NCBI GenBank assembly: GCA_963701015.1
Contig: OY969556.1
Location: 3,100,001 to 3,164,000 of the forward strand
Direction: 5' to 3'
Length of the DNA: 64,000 nt
Source of the DNA: MFD09286-c1 sp963701015
GTDB lineage: Bacteria > Bacteroidota > Bacteroidia > Bacteroidales > DTGW01
Made by a program: the position numbers and the translations under genes. This document shows positions 44,040 to 53,016 of the stretch, one piece after another (within the stretch, counting starts at the first letter, position 1; every line of letters begins with the position of its first letter). Under the pieces are notes generated by a model, which did not search any database, was not told where the DNA came from, and was given only the letters and a program-made list of their open reading frames with translations.

Positions 44040-44938
44040 TGTATTATTAATTGAGAATTTAGTTTGTTTAATTGTATTCTTAATGCTGCATTACAAATTT
44101 CTTTCTTACGTTCATTTCTATTATCAACCATTGGTTTTAATTTTGTTATATTCCCGGAATAAAAATATAAAAATACATATAATCCGGCAGCTGATGAAGT
44201 ATAAATCTGATCAATTATACTATAATAAATAAAAGTTCCGGATAAGGCAATTAACGAAAGACTAATTATTCCCATTCCGGCTTTACCCGCATAAGTCTGC
44301 CCAAGTCCTGGTAAAATAAACGACATAGTTCTTGCTGTTTTTATATTTTTCAAGGTGGGGATATTATTTTTTTGATACATGGCATTTACTTCTTGCAATA
44401 AACTATCACGCAAATTCATATTTTTTATTTCAATTCTATTAATATATGATACTAAATTATTTTTGCTTTCGTCCCACTTGCCTAATTCATTTAATATAAG
44501 ACTGTATAACAAAACACTAGCTTTTTCAATCTCAGGTGAAGTATTTATATTAAAAATTGGCAAAATTCTATCTTTTGCAAACTCAAAATTACCATTCATA
44601 TAACATGCCCATGCCTTCGCAAAAAATATTTGGGCCTTTATAGAATCATTTAAATCATTTACATTACACCTGTTTAAAATGTTATCAATGAGTGCATAAT
44701 TATTTTCGGCCTTATAGCAACTACTCTTTTTTAACAATGACAAAGCTTTTATTGTCTCATTTCCAGGGTTTTCAAATACAATATATTCATATGCAATGCA
44801 AGCTTCAGGAAATAACTTTAACCGGAACAAACTATCTGCATGTTCAAAATTTGCGGCGTATAAATTATTTGAAGAAATTATCAATTGGAATCCGAAGACC
44901 CACAATGATATTATGGTCAATTTCATTGAGTTTTTCAT
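44036..44938 (-). CDS. Exported TPR protein with C-terminal GLGQ-YAG membrane motif
   Basis: About 300 residues from the ATG at 44938 (MKNSMKLTIISLWVFGFQLIIS), with alternative starts at 44956 and 44926. A signal peptide leads to TPR-like helices (FRLKLFPEACIAYEYIVFENPG) and then ILPGLGQTYAGKAGMGIISLSLIALSGTFIYYS with two membrane segments, a motif resembling DUF5683-like and related proteins. It overlaps the upstream paralogue by about 75 bp. It may be part of an outer-envelope complex with the neighbouring paralogue; function unknown. Confidence 0.6.
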   Translation of the reverse strand: MKNSMKLTIISLWVFGFQLIISSNNLYAANFEHADSLFRLKLFPEACIAYEYIVFENPGNETIKALSLLKKSSCYKAENNYALIDNILNRCNVNDLNDSIKAQIFFAKAWACYMNGNFEFAKDRILPIFNINTSPEIEKASVLLYSLILNELGKWDESKNNLVSYINRIEIKNMNLRDSLLQEVNAMYQKNNIPTLKNIKTARTMSFILPGLGQTYAGKAGMGIISLSLIALSGTFIYYSIIDQIYTSSAAGLYVFLYFYSGNITKLKPMVDNRNERKKEICNAALRIQLNKLNSQLIIQ

Positions 44939-45746
44939 TCTTAACAATTTGAACACTTAAAACACTTCCCCATATATTTCCCATATAAAAAAAACTAAAA
45001 AGAGTAGCCGAAACAATAAACTCAGGATTTTTGGGACCAAGCTTCATATAGGTTTCAGCAGTTAAGGCACCTAAACTTACCACCCTTAAAAATGCCGCTA
45101 ATGCTTGTCCATTATTTCCCGCATATGCCAAACCAAGCCCTGGAACAACAGCAGATAAAGTACCTGCTAAAAGTGGTGATTTTCTTTTAACGGATTTTAA
45201 TTCAAAATTATCTTTAATCAAATATTGCTGTTCACTATTTAAAACAGAATTGGTTGAATTGAAATTATGTGATAATGAATCGTAGGTAATGTAATCTCTA
45301 TTTAATAATGATAACCCGGCAAGTTCAAACGATTTTAATTGTAATAATAAATCATTTATACTATCAATATTTACAGCTTTTATATAGTTATATGCTGTCT
45401 TAAATTCTTGTTGTTCAACATATGAAAGTTCAGTATAAAAACTTGCTTTAGGATAAAACATAGACTCATCTGAAACATTTGATAAATAATGAATAGATTT
45501 AATAAAAATTGATCGTTTATAATTCAAAAATCCTAAAAAATAGTTGAGCGTATCTTTTTGACCGAGATTTAAGTATTTTTGATTTAATAATTTTTCGCCT
45601 TGAAAATCAATATCTGCATATTGCCCATTTTGTCCAAGATATAGAAGAAAATTAATATCGTTATCAAAATTTAAATTCAGATTTTGAGTAAAGCCCGAAA
45701 GCGAAAATAATATCAAACTAAAATATATAATAATTTTCACCTTCAT
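44865..45746 (-). CDS. Exported protein with PGLG-YAG motif, paralogue of the next gene
   Basis: A 293-residue protein with signal peptide (MKVKIIIYFSLILFSLSGFTQ), a helical middle part (YVEQQEFKTAYNYIKAVNI) and a C-terminal AVVPGLGLAYAGNNGQALAAFLRV followed by membrane segments. The middle and end resemble the next gene in arrangement, so the two probably arose by duplication. It overlaps the yidD gene by 4 bp and the following paralogue by about 75 bp. Function unknown; membership of a yidD cluster is common in this phylum. Confidence 0.6.
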   Translation of the reverse strand: MKVKIIIYFSLILFSLSGFTQNLNLNFDNDINFLLYLGQNGQYADIDFQGEKLLNQKYLNLGQKDTLNYFLGFLNYKRSIFIKSIHYLSNVSDESMFYPKASFYTELSYVEQQEFKTAYNYIKAVNIDSINDLLLQLKSFELAGLSLLNRDYITYDSLSHNFNSTNSVLNSEQQYLIKDNFELKSVKRKSPLLAGTLSAVVPGLGLAYAGNNGQALAAFLRVVSLGALTAETYMKLGPKNPEFIVSATLFSFFYMGNIWGSVLSVQIVKNEKLNEIDHNIIVGLRIPIDNFFK

Positions 45747-46234
45747 TTTAACTTATATTGCTCAGGGTCATCAATAATTTCCCCAGCCTTATCAAAATTC
45801 AAAGGACTTAAATCTTTAGCTGCCATACGATTGCAGCGCATTAAACGATAGGATGTTAAAGCAATGCCTTTTATTATGCCGTATCGGTCAATTACAACTT
45901 TACTATAATTCGAACAACTTATTTCATAAGGGCAATTGGAAGAAAGTTGTGGAGATATAACCCTTTGATAAAAATACATTAAACTACCGAAGGCAAGACT
46001 AACAGGATTATATTTAATTATTTTTTTATTGGGGATAAATAAAAATTTAGGTTTGTATTCTACTCTATTTTTAGCAAAGCTATGGTTTAAAACTGTATCA
46101 ATATCAATGCTAATATTTTGCGACTTAAGATGAATATTAACGCAAATAAGCAAGAATATAATTACATATATTTTTAAAATATTACTTTGCATGGGATTCA
46201 AAGATAATATTTTTTGCCAATAAGGTATAATCAA
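45743..46234 (-). CDS. yidD: YidD-family membrane protein insertion factor with N-terminal extension
   Basis: A 163-residue protein whose C-terminal about 85 residues match YidD: YQRVISPQLSSNCPYEISCSNYSKVVIDRYGIIKGIALTSYRLMRCN. It has the conserved cysteines of the YidD core. YidD is thought to help insertion of inner-membrane proteins with YidC. The N-terminal about 75 residues form a hydrophobic segment (ILKIYVIIFLLICVNIHLKS) and a linker, so it is longer than the usual 70-100 residues. It is the first gene of a four-gene minus-strand operon. Confidence 0.85.
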   Translation of the reverse strand: MIIPYWQKILSLNPMQSNILKIYVIIFLLICVNIHLKSQNISIDIDTVLNHSFAKNRVEYKPKFLFIPNKKIIKYNPVSLAFGSLMYFYQRVISPQLSSNCPYEISCSNYSKVVIDRYGIIKGIALTSYRLMRCNRMAAKDLSPLNFDKAGEIIDDPEQYKLK

Positions 46235-46446
46235 GTTGGAGTAAAGAAGAAAAACCGAAAGTTACAAATTAAACGGAAGAATAGGATTTACAATATTTTT
46301 AGACTTATTACATCTAAATTAAATTAAAAAAATAGAGCATGTAAAATACTATCTTATTTTTAACACAGGTCAATTAGTATTTTTAATTGCTATCAAAGCA
46401 AATAGGATTTTCAAGAGTAATTTCAGATGCCGTGGTTAAAATGCCT

Positions 46447-46611
46447 TTAATAATCAACTACTTCAAAATAGTATTCTTCATCATCCTCAGACATAAAGAC
46501 TGGTATTTGAACCAATTCAAAGATATTCCTGTTAGAATGTTTCATATTGAAACTTGAATAATCATTTAACCGGCTATCGTCTTTTGAAAATTTTTGAAAA
46601 TTTTTTCTCAT
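46447..46611 (-). CDS. Small acidic protein, unknown
   Basis: A 54-residue ORF with ATG at 46611. It begins basic (MRKNFQKFSKDDSR) and ends acidic and aromatic (MSEDDEEYYFEVVDY). It is not recognised. The composition and clean frame suggest it is real, but no strong promoter or ribosome-binding site decides the matter. Confidence 0.4.
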   Translation of the reverse strand: MRKNFQKFSKDDSRLNDYSSFNMKHSNRNIFELVQIPVFMSEDDEEYYFEVVDY

Positions 46612-46739
46612 AATACAGGGTTTTTAGTTGATCATTTAGTTTTAACAAGATACAAAAAATAAAAGGAAATTTGTAAATTGAAGTATGATTTGTGTCAGTA
46701 AAAATATTGAAGTTAATCAGAATAAAAGTTGAATTGATA

Positions 46740-47159
46740 TTAAATAAGGTCAAATTTTCCCTGACGTTTTACCAGATTGACATTTAATTCAATGCATGAA
46801 GAAAATTCTTTGAAATTTCGGATATTCAGTAAAATCTGCAATTTTTCATTTATATCAAGTTCCCCTTTTATAATCAACAAAAAATCAAGGTTCTTAAATT
46901 CTTCAAATAGGCAAGTATTATTGGCTTTATTTGCAATAAGTGAATAATGCTTTTGATCAAAATCAAAACTAAAATTTGCAAACCCGGTTGATAAATTCAA
47001 AGTATTTGCAAATGGCATTATATTGTCAGTTCTAGACAATTTTAATTTCAAAGCTTTATTGATAGCCCATGAAACCTTTAAATCGCTATCACTGGTAATA
47101 ATTCCAAAAATATTTATTGGAACTTCCTGCTGAATTTTATATTTTACTTGTTTCGCCAA
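46740..47159 (-). CDS. IPExxxVDY-family-like protein
   Basis: A 139-residue soluble protein that matches a Bacteroidota family named for its C-terminal motif. The start MAKQVKYKIQQEVPINIFGIITSDSDLKVSWAINKALKLKL and the hydrophobic FLLIIKG are in the expected places, but the motif itself is altered: FEEFKNLDF stands where IPExKNVDY is expected. Function unknown. It is a single gene with its own leader. Confidence 0.65.
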   Translation of the reverse strand: MAKQVKYKIQQEVPINIFGIITSDSDLKVSWAINKALKLKLSRTDNIMPFANTLNLSTGFANFSFDFDQKHYSLIANKANNTCLFEEFKNLDFLLIIKGELDINEKLQILLNIRNFKEFSSCIELNVNLVKRQGKFDLI

Positions 47160-47261
47160 TGCAATTTATTATGAAAGTAAAATTAATATTTGAGAATTGA
47201 ATTTCTAATTTAAAGTGAAGTTATTTAATATTGAATTATTAAAAATATTGAAAATCAACTA

Positions 47262-47810
47262 TCAGCCAATGGCATTAGCTATATCTGTCAGTTTCACTAC
47301 AGTTTTCCAATTTCTTGTAGTTGCCTGAATCTTTAGTTTCTTTTCGAAATAATTGTTGTTTAATTTTGTATTACCATATCCGTTTTGGCAATATATATAA
47401 ATAACATCTTCAATTATTTTATATTCATCAATATTTCCTGTTATTGTTTCAATTGAATTTATAATTTTTTCTGAAGGCTTTGATGCCAGAAATGTAACAT
47501 ATAGTTTATCTAATTCGGCTTTCCCTGCATTAATAAATGGATTATTTTTCAGAACATGGTTAAAGTATTTATCACTTCGAACAATAACCGGAACTTCAAA
47601 ATTATATTCCTTCAATATTTTTTTTTCTATTAATTTAGCAAGTTCTATTTCTGATAAAATTTCAGTTTGAAAAATTATATTTCCACTTTGTATATAAGTA
47701 CTTACATAACTGAAATTTAATTCTTCCATATAACTTTTCAAATCTTCCATTTTAATCAATTTCTGCCCACTTACATTTATTCCGCGCAATATGGCTATAT
47801 AGGTTTCCAT
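47262..47810 (-). CDS. DUF1697 family protein
   Basis: A 182-residue protein with the DUF1697 signature: TYIAILRGINVSGQKLIKMEDL at the start, STYIQSGNIIFQT, and TRNWKTVVKLTDIA at the end. Function unknown. It begins 10 bp after hemL, so it is the last gene of the sulfite/siroheme operon, probably by chance of position. Confidence 0.85.
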   Translation of the reverse strand: METYIAILRGINVSGQKLIKMEDLKSYMEELNFSYVSTYIQSGNIIFQTEILSEIELAKLIEKKILKEYNFEVPVIVRSDKYFNHVLKNNPFINAGKAELDKLYVTFLASKPSEKIINSIETITGNIDEYKIIEDVIYIYCQNGYGNTKLNNNYFEKKLKIQATTRNWKTVVKLTDIANAIG

Positions 47811-47820
47811 TTAAAAAGTA

Positions 47821-49101
47821 TTATAAAATTTCATTTAATGTTTTATGTATAACAGAAATTGTTTTATTTAATTGAGATTTTGTGTGAGCAATTGAAATAA
47901 AATTAGTCTCGAATTGTGAAGGTGAAAAATATATTCCATTTTCGAGAAGTTTATTAAAAAACAGGGCAAATTTTTGGGTGTCACATTTTTTTACTTCGTC
48001 AAAATTTCGAATTTTTTGGTCAGTAAAAAATAACGTAAACATAGGTCCAACCTGGTGAAGAGTTAATTTCTTATTCGATATTATATTTTTTAATTCGTTT
48101 ATAAAATAATTTGTAATAGTGTCAAGTTTGTCATAAAACCCTGGTTGGCTCAATAACTCTAAAGTTTTAATTCCGGCAGACATTGCAACCGGATTTCCCG
48201 AAAGCGTTCCAGCCTGATAAACGGGACCTTCAGGTGCAATGAGCGACATAATTTGAGCTTTGCCACCATAAGCGCCAACCGGAAAGCCTCCTCCAATAAT
48301 TTTTCCTAAAGTGGTTATATCGGGTTGAATCCCATAATAATTTTGGGCACCGCCAAGGCCTATACGAAACCCAGTAATTACTTCATCAAATATCAACAAA
48401 CTTTTATATTGCAATGTTAAATTACGTAATGTTTGCAGAAATTCAAAATCAGCCTTTATAACGCCCATGTTGGCAGCTATAGGTTCTATTATTATTGCGG
48501 CAATTTCATTCCCGATTTCTGAAAACAAACTTTCAACCGCATTTATATCGTTATATGGTAAGCTTATTGTTTTTTCTACAAAACAATCTGGAACACCATC
48601 AGATGATGCGGATTTAAGTTGTGCAACACCTGAACCTGCCGATACTAAAAGATGGTCGGCATGGCCATGATAACAACCATCGAATTTAATAATTATATCG
48701 CGATGCGTATATGCACGAGCTAACCGTATAGCGCTCATAACCGCTTCAGTGCCTGAATTTACAAATCGAACTTTATCAATAGATGAAACTGCATTGCAAA
48801 TTAATTCAGCCAATCTTGTTTCCTGTAATGTTGGTAAGCCATAACTGGTGCCATTTTTAACTGCTTTTATAATTTCCTTTTCTACAGAATTATTGGCATG
48901 ACCTAAAATAAAAACACCCCACGACAGGCAAAAATCGATATATTTGTTCTTGTCAATATCAGTTAATTTGGCACCTTTTGCCTTTTGAATAAAAATTGGA
49001 GAATTACCAACAGCTTTTAGCGAACGCACCGGACTATTTACACCACCTGGTATATATTTTAATGCTTCGTTATAAGCGCTTTTGGACAAATTCCTTTGCA
49101 T
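47821..49101 (-). CDS. hemL: Glutamate-1-semialdehyde 2,1-aminomutase
   Basis: A 426-residue PLP enzyme that makes 5-aminolevulinate in the C5 pathway. Landmarks are YIPGGVNSPVRSLKAVG, RFVNSGTEAVMSAIRLARA, KFDGCYHGHADHLLV, IIIEPIAANMGV, IFDEVITGFRIG and the PLP-binding lysine Lys267 in TLGKIIGGGFPVGAYGG. Length is standard. It overlaps the upstream hemB by 32 bp. It acts after HemA in this operon. Confidence 0.95.
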   Translation of the reverse strand: MQRNLSKSAYNEALKYIPGGVNSPVRSLKAVGNSPIFIQKAKGAKLTDIDKNKYIDFCLSWGVFILGHANNSVEKEIIKAVKNGTSYGLPTLQETRLAELICNAVSSIDKVRFVNSGTEAVMSAIRLARAYTHRDIIIKFDGCYHGHADHLLVSAGSGVAQLKSASSDGVPDCFVEKTISLPYNDINAVESLFSEIGNEIAAIIIEPIAANMGVIKADFEFLQTLRNLTLQYKSLLIFDEVITGFRIGLGGAQNYYGIQPDITTLGKIIGGGFPVGAYGGKAQIMSLIAPEGPVYQAGTLSGNPVAMSAGIKTLELLSQPGFYDKLDTITNYFINELKNIISNKKLTLHQVGPMFTLFFTDQKIRNFDEVKKCDTQKFALFFNKLLENGIYFSPSQFETNFISIAHTKSQLNKTISVIHKTLNEIL

Positions 49102-50035
49102 AATATGATATTATATAATTTGCACCTGCCCTTTTAATAGCAGTTAAAGCTTCTTGCATTGCAATTTCTTCATTCATATAACCGGCTTCAGCAGAGGCTT
49201 TTATCATCATATATTCGCCTGAAACCTGATATGCTGCAAGTGGAAAGTTAGGAAAATTTAACCGAATCCGCTGTATAATATCTAAATAAGTATGAGCAGG
49301 TTTAACCATAACCCAATCCGCACCTTCTTCTATATCAGCCTGGACTTCAACTATTGCTTGCGATATATTTCTATTATCCATTTGATAGGTTTTCCGGTCA
49401 CCAAAAGAAGGTGCTGAATTTACAGCATCACGAAATGGGCCATAGAAACCCGATGCGTATTTTGCCGAATATCCCAATATTTTTGTATTCACTTTATTTT
49501 GAACAAAGCTTTGTTTTATGGCAGCAACCTGACCGTCCATCATTGCTGAAGGTGCCACAAAATCTGCACCTGCAAGTGCATGTTGTAATGCCATTTTTGC
49601 CAAATAAGGCAAGGTTGCATCATTATCAATAATTTCTCCGTTTAAAATTCCACAATGCCCATGATTGGTATAACCACATAAACAAACATCAGTAATAATG
49701 GTAATTTCAGGAAATTCCTTTTTTATAGCTTGGACTGCTCTTGAAATTAAATTGCTATTGTTATATGCAGTAAAACCTGTATCCGTTTTTAGACTTTTTT
49801 CAATTACTCCAAATAAAAGAATTTTTGTAATCCCCAATTTCGAAATTTCTTCAATATCCTTAATTAATTCATCAATTGAAAAATGAAAAACATTTCGCAG
49901 CGAACTTATTTCATGTTTAATATTATTCCCATCAACAACAAAATAAGGATATATAAAATCATTGACAGAAATAAAAACTTCTGCATACTTATCCCTAGTT
50001 TCCTGATTTACTCTATATTGTCGCAAACGATTCAT
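49070..50035 (-). CDS. hemB: Porphobilinogen synthase (5-aminolevulinate dehydratase)
   Basis: A 321-residue enzyme joining two 5-aminolevulinates into porphobilinogen. The zinc-type active-site loop is intact: DVCLCGYTNHGHCG. Both catalytic lysines are present, in KYASGFYGPFRDA and MVKPAHTYLDI, with SAMMDGQV and YQVSGEYMMI also typical. Length is standard. It is the fourth step in this siroheme operon and overlaps hemL. Confidence 0.95.
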   Translation of the reverse strand: MNRLRQYRVNQETRDKYAEVFISVNDFIYPYFVVDGNNIKHEISSLRNVFHFSIDELIKDIEEISKLGITKILLFGVIEKSLKTDTGFTAYNNSNLISRAVQAIKKEFPEITIITDVCLCGYTNHGHCGILNGEIIDNDATLPYLAKMALQHALAGADFVAPSAMMDGQVAAIKQSFVQNKVNTKILGYSAKYASGFYGPFRDAVNSAPSFGDRKTYQMDNRNISQAIVEVQADIEEGADWVMVKPAHTYLDIIQRIRLNFPNFPLAAYQVSGEYMMIKASAEAGYMNEEIAMQEALTAIKRAGANYIISYYAKEFVQKRL

Positions 50036-50090
50036 TGATATATTTTAAATATTCACTTCGATATAAAATTAAAAACATTATTTTAAATAA

Positions 50091-52145
50091 TTAAATTTCA
50101 TATTCTAAAGGATAAAGTTCACTTAAATCGATACTTTTTATACTGTTTTTTGGAAAACCAGCTTCAATCATCCGTGTTAGTGTTACTTTTCCTTTGGCTA
50201 TAAAATTTATATTTTCCGGAACTTCTCCATAAACCTGCATAAAGCTGTCAACTCCGGAAGGTGAGGAAAAAGCTATATAATTTATTCCTTTCAAATTTAT
50301 AGGTTTTGCTTGAATTGGTTTATTTTGGTAAAGGGCTAAAGTAATTACGCTATTTCCAATAGCCCTTAAGCCATCAGGCAATATTGGCAAAGCTATTTCG
50401 GAACGTGGTATAAATACTACCTGTCCTTTAATTTTATTTGCTTTGAACAAATTTATTATTCCTTCAGAGCTTTCATCTTTAGGCTGAAAATTGGGAATTA
50501 TTCCATAATCATTTAATGCGGAAGTTGTTACTTCTCCAATTGATGTTATGGTAAGTGATGATATATAACCTGAATTTTTATTGTATTGTCCTAAAAGTTC
50601 CATCAAATAATGCACGGCAAATTTACTTGTAAATATTATATGATCATATTCATGCAAATAATCAATAATATTTTTAAGACTTTTTGAATTTTCAACCGGC
50701 CTTATATCAATTAATGGTTGATGAATAATATTCCCAATATTAGAAAAGCTTTGCGAATCAGTGCCTGTAACTAATATATTAGGCCTGGCAATATTTTCAG
50801 CCTTTTTAAATCTAAGTCCAACAACATCACCAATTATAATAATCAATGGAGTTGGAAAACTTTTCTCATCTAACGTTAATTCTTTTAAAGTAGAATAGAG
50901 TTCTTGTTGAGATAAACAGGAAACATTATATATCAGGGCAACAGGCGTATTGGGGCGCCATCCTTTTTGGATTGCCACTTTGGCTATGGAAGAAATATTT
51001 GTAGCTCCCATATAACATATAATTGTGCCAGAATTTGGCATATTTGATATATTCTCTGAATTACCAGAAATGAATGTGACAGAAGAAGAAATTTCACGAT
51101 GGGTCAAAGGGATTTTTGATATTCCAGCCGCAGCAATTCCTGCAGATATACCTGGTATAACCTCAACATTTATTAATCTTTCCTGCAAGTATTCTATTTC
51201 TTCACCACCATGTGCAAATATCATTGGGTCGCCACCTTTAAGCCTTACAACATTTTTGCCCGATATAGCAGCTTTATACAACAATTGATTAATTTCATTC
51301 TGTTCTTTGCTATGGTTATCTTTTCTTTTGCCAACATATACCTTTTCAGCATTAAATTCATTAATATATGTTTTATCAATTAAGTCGTCATAATAAATTA
51401 TATCAGCATTTGAAAGTCTTTTTACAGCTTTAACTGTCAATAATTCAGGATCGCCAGGGCCAAATCCGGTCAAATATACAGTTCCATATTTTTTTCGTAT
51501 ATCATATTTTTCAAAAATTGCTTTTAATTTTTCATTGTTATGTTTACCTATAACGGCAAGATTTCCTTGCAATGGATGCGTTTCGAATGAAAGTATCTCA
51601 GTAATTTTATTTTCAATTCCTAAACGTTTTAGAGCACAAGTTGCAACAATTAATGCATCAATTGTACCATTTTCAACCAAAGCAATTCGTTCTTCAATTG
51701 TGCCTCTGATACTTATAATTTGAAAATCATTCCTGAATTGAAGCAGTTCATTTTTTCGTATCAGTGAACTGGTTCCTATTTTTGCATTTAATGGTAATGA
51801 TTTTAAGGTTTGATTATTCCTGCTTATTAATGAATCCGTTTTATCAAATGCTTCGAAAAGTGTATAAATTTCAAGACCTATAGGTAATGGATAAGGCAAA
51901 TCTTTTGCTGAATGTATAGCAATATCAGCTTTATTTTCAAGTATAGCATTATCGAGTTCGCGTGTAAATATATCTGGTATAACATTGTTTAATAATGATA
52001 TATTTTTGTTTTTATCACCAAATGACTCTACTGGAATTAGTGTATAATTCAATTCGGGAAAATTTGAGAATACTTCTTCTACTTGCCGCAATGCAAGATT
52101 ACTATTGCGCGTAATGACCCTGAGGGATTGTTTTTGACTTTCCAT
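50091..52145 (-). CDS. HemC-CobA-HemD fusion for siroheme synthesis, HemC part lacking domain 3
   Basis: A 684-residue three-part protein. Residues about 8-205 match hydroxymethylbilane synthase domains 1 and 2 (RVITRNSNLALRQV, IHSAKDLP, IGTSSLIRKNELL, IRGTIEERIALVENG); domain 3, with the cysteine that binds the dipyrromethane cofactor, is absent, and the only Cys in this part is Cys170. Residues about 221-465 are SAM-uroporphyrinogen III methyltransferase (YLTGFGPGDPELLTVKA, VVRLKGGDPMIFAHGGEE, VIPGISAGIAAAGISKIPLTHR). Residues about 470-684 match uroporphyrinogen III synthase. Together they would convert porphobilinogen to precorrin-2. Start overlaps hemA by 44 bp. Confidence 0.88.
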   Translation of the reverse strand: MESQKQSLRVITRNSNLALRQVEEVFSNFPELNYTLIPVESFGDKNKNISLLNNVIPDIFTRELDNAILENKADIAIHSAKDLPYPLPIGLEIYTLFEAFDKTDSLISRNNQTLKSLPLNAKIGTSSLIRKNELLQFRNDFQIISIRGTIEERIALVENGTIDALIVATCALKRLGIENKITEILSFETHPLQGNLAVIGKHNNEKLKAIFEKYDIRKKYGTVYLTGFGPGDPELLTVKAVKRLSNADIIYYDDLIDKTYINEFNAEKVYVGKRKDNHSKEQNEINQLLYKAAISGKNVVRLKGGDPMIFAHGGEEIEYLQERLINVEVIPGISAGIAAAGISKIPLTHREISSSVTFISGNSENISNMPNSGTIICYMGATNISSIAKVAIQKGWRPNTPVALIYNVSCLSQQELYSTLKELTLDEKSFPTPLIIIIGDVVGLRFKKAENIARPNILVTGTDSQSFSNIGNIIHQPLIDIRPVENSKSLKNIIDYLHEYDHIIFTSKFAVHYLMELLGQYNKNSGYISSLTITSIGEVTTSALNDYGIIPNFQPKDESSEGIINLFKANKIKGQVVFIPRSEIALPILPDGLRAIGNSVITLALYQNKPIQAKPINLKGINYIAFSSPSGVDSFMQVYGEVPENINFIAKGKVTLTRMIEAGFPKNSIKSIDLSELYPLEYEI

Positions 52146-53016
52146 AATGCTTATATTTTAGCATAAACTTTTTAACTTCCAAATCAATTATTGTTTCAGC
52201 TTTTAAAATCTCGTCTTTTCTATTTTCAATATTCTGGTTTACTTTGTTTTCAATGTTCTCCAAATTATACAAAGTAACTTCATCCAGATTGCCAATTTCT
52301 TTATCAATATCATGAGGAAAAGCCAGGTCAATTACCAGCATTTTTTTGTTTGCAGGAAAATCATTTAGATGGACAATCTCATGTGGCGCTGAAGTTGCTG
52401 AAATAAGAATATCGGTGAATTGAAGAAATTCTTTAATTTCATCAAGCCTAAAAGTTTCACAGCCAAATTTTTGTGCAATAACTTGAGCTTTCTCAAAGCT
52501 TTTATTTCCGAGAAAAATAGTCTCTGCCCCTTTTGAAATAAGGAATTTAATTATATCTTCATTTAATTTATGTGCCCCAATTATTGTTATTAAAGCTTTA
52601 TCGAGGTTTATACCGCTTGCACAAATAAGCTCTACAGCAGCCTGGCTGTGTGACATTGCGCCTTTTGAAATTGCTGATTTATTTCTGACTTTTTTTCCAA
52701 CATAAAAGGCTGTTTGAAATAACACGTGCAAACCTTTTGAAAGTTTATATTGCGATAATGCCTGAAAATAAGCCTCTTTAACTTGTCCTAATATTGCAAT
52801 TTCACCTATCAGGTTCGATTCAATTCCTGATATAACACGGAACAAATGCCTTACTATTTCTTCAGGTACATCACCTTCGCCGGAATAAAATTCACTACGA
52901 TTGCAGGTTAATAAACGAATTCCGGGTTGAGAACTCAGTTTGAGAAATTCTTCTAATTCATTTTCCCTTTTATATAGAGAGTTTTTTTGAAGGTCCGTTG
53001 AATATAGTTGTATCAT
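52102..53016 (-). CDS. hemA: Glutamyl-tRNA reductase, short form
   Basis: A 304-residue NADPH-dependent reductase making glutamate-1-semialdehyde. The catalytic Cys is Cys38 in IRLLTCNRSEFY; the substrate and NADPH domains are visible as VISGIESNLIGEIAILGQVKEAY and ITIIGAHKLNEDIIKFL, with ISATSAPHEIV and VIDLAFPHDID. It is about 100 residues shorter than the usual 420: the start is trimmed and the C-terminal dimerisation domain is mostly missing (ends shortly after EILKAETIIDLEVKKFM). It overlaps the precorrin-2 dehydrogenase by 47 bp and the fusion gene by 44 bp. Confidence 0.88.
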   Translation of the reverse strand: MIQLYSTDLQKNSLYKRENELEEFLKLSSQPGIRLLTCNRSEFYSGEGDVPEEIVRHLFRVISGIESNLIGEIAILGQVKEAYFQALSQYKLSKGLHVLFQTAFYVGKKVRNKSAISKGAMSHSQAAVELICASGINLDKALITIIGAHKLNEDIIKFLISKGAETIFLGNKSFEKAQVIAQKFGCETFRLDEIKEFLQFTDILISATSAPHEIVHLNDFPANKKMLVIDLAFPHDIDKEIGNLDEVTLYNLENIENKVNQNIENRKDEILKAETIIDLEVKKFMLKYKHYGKSKTIPQGHYAQ

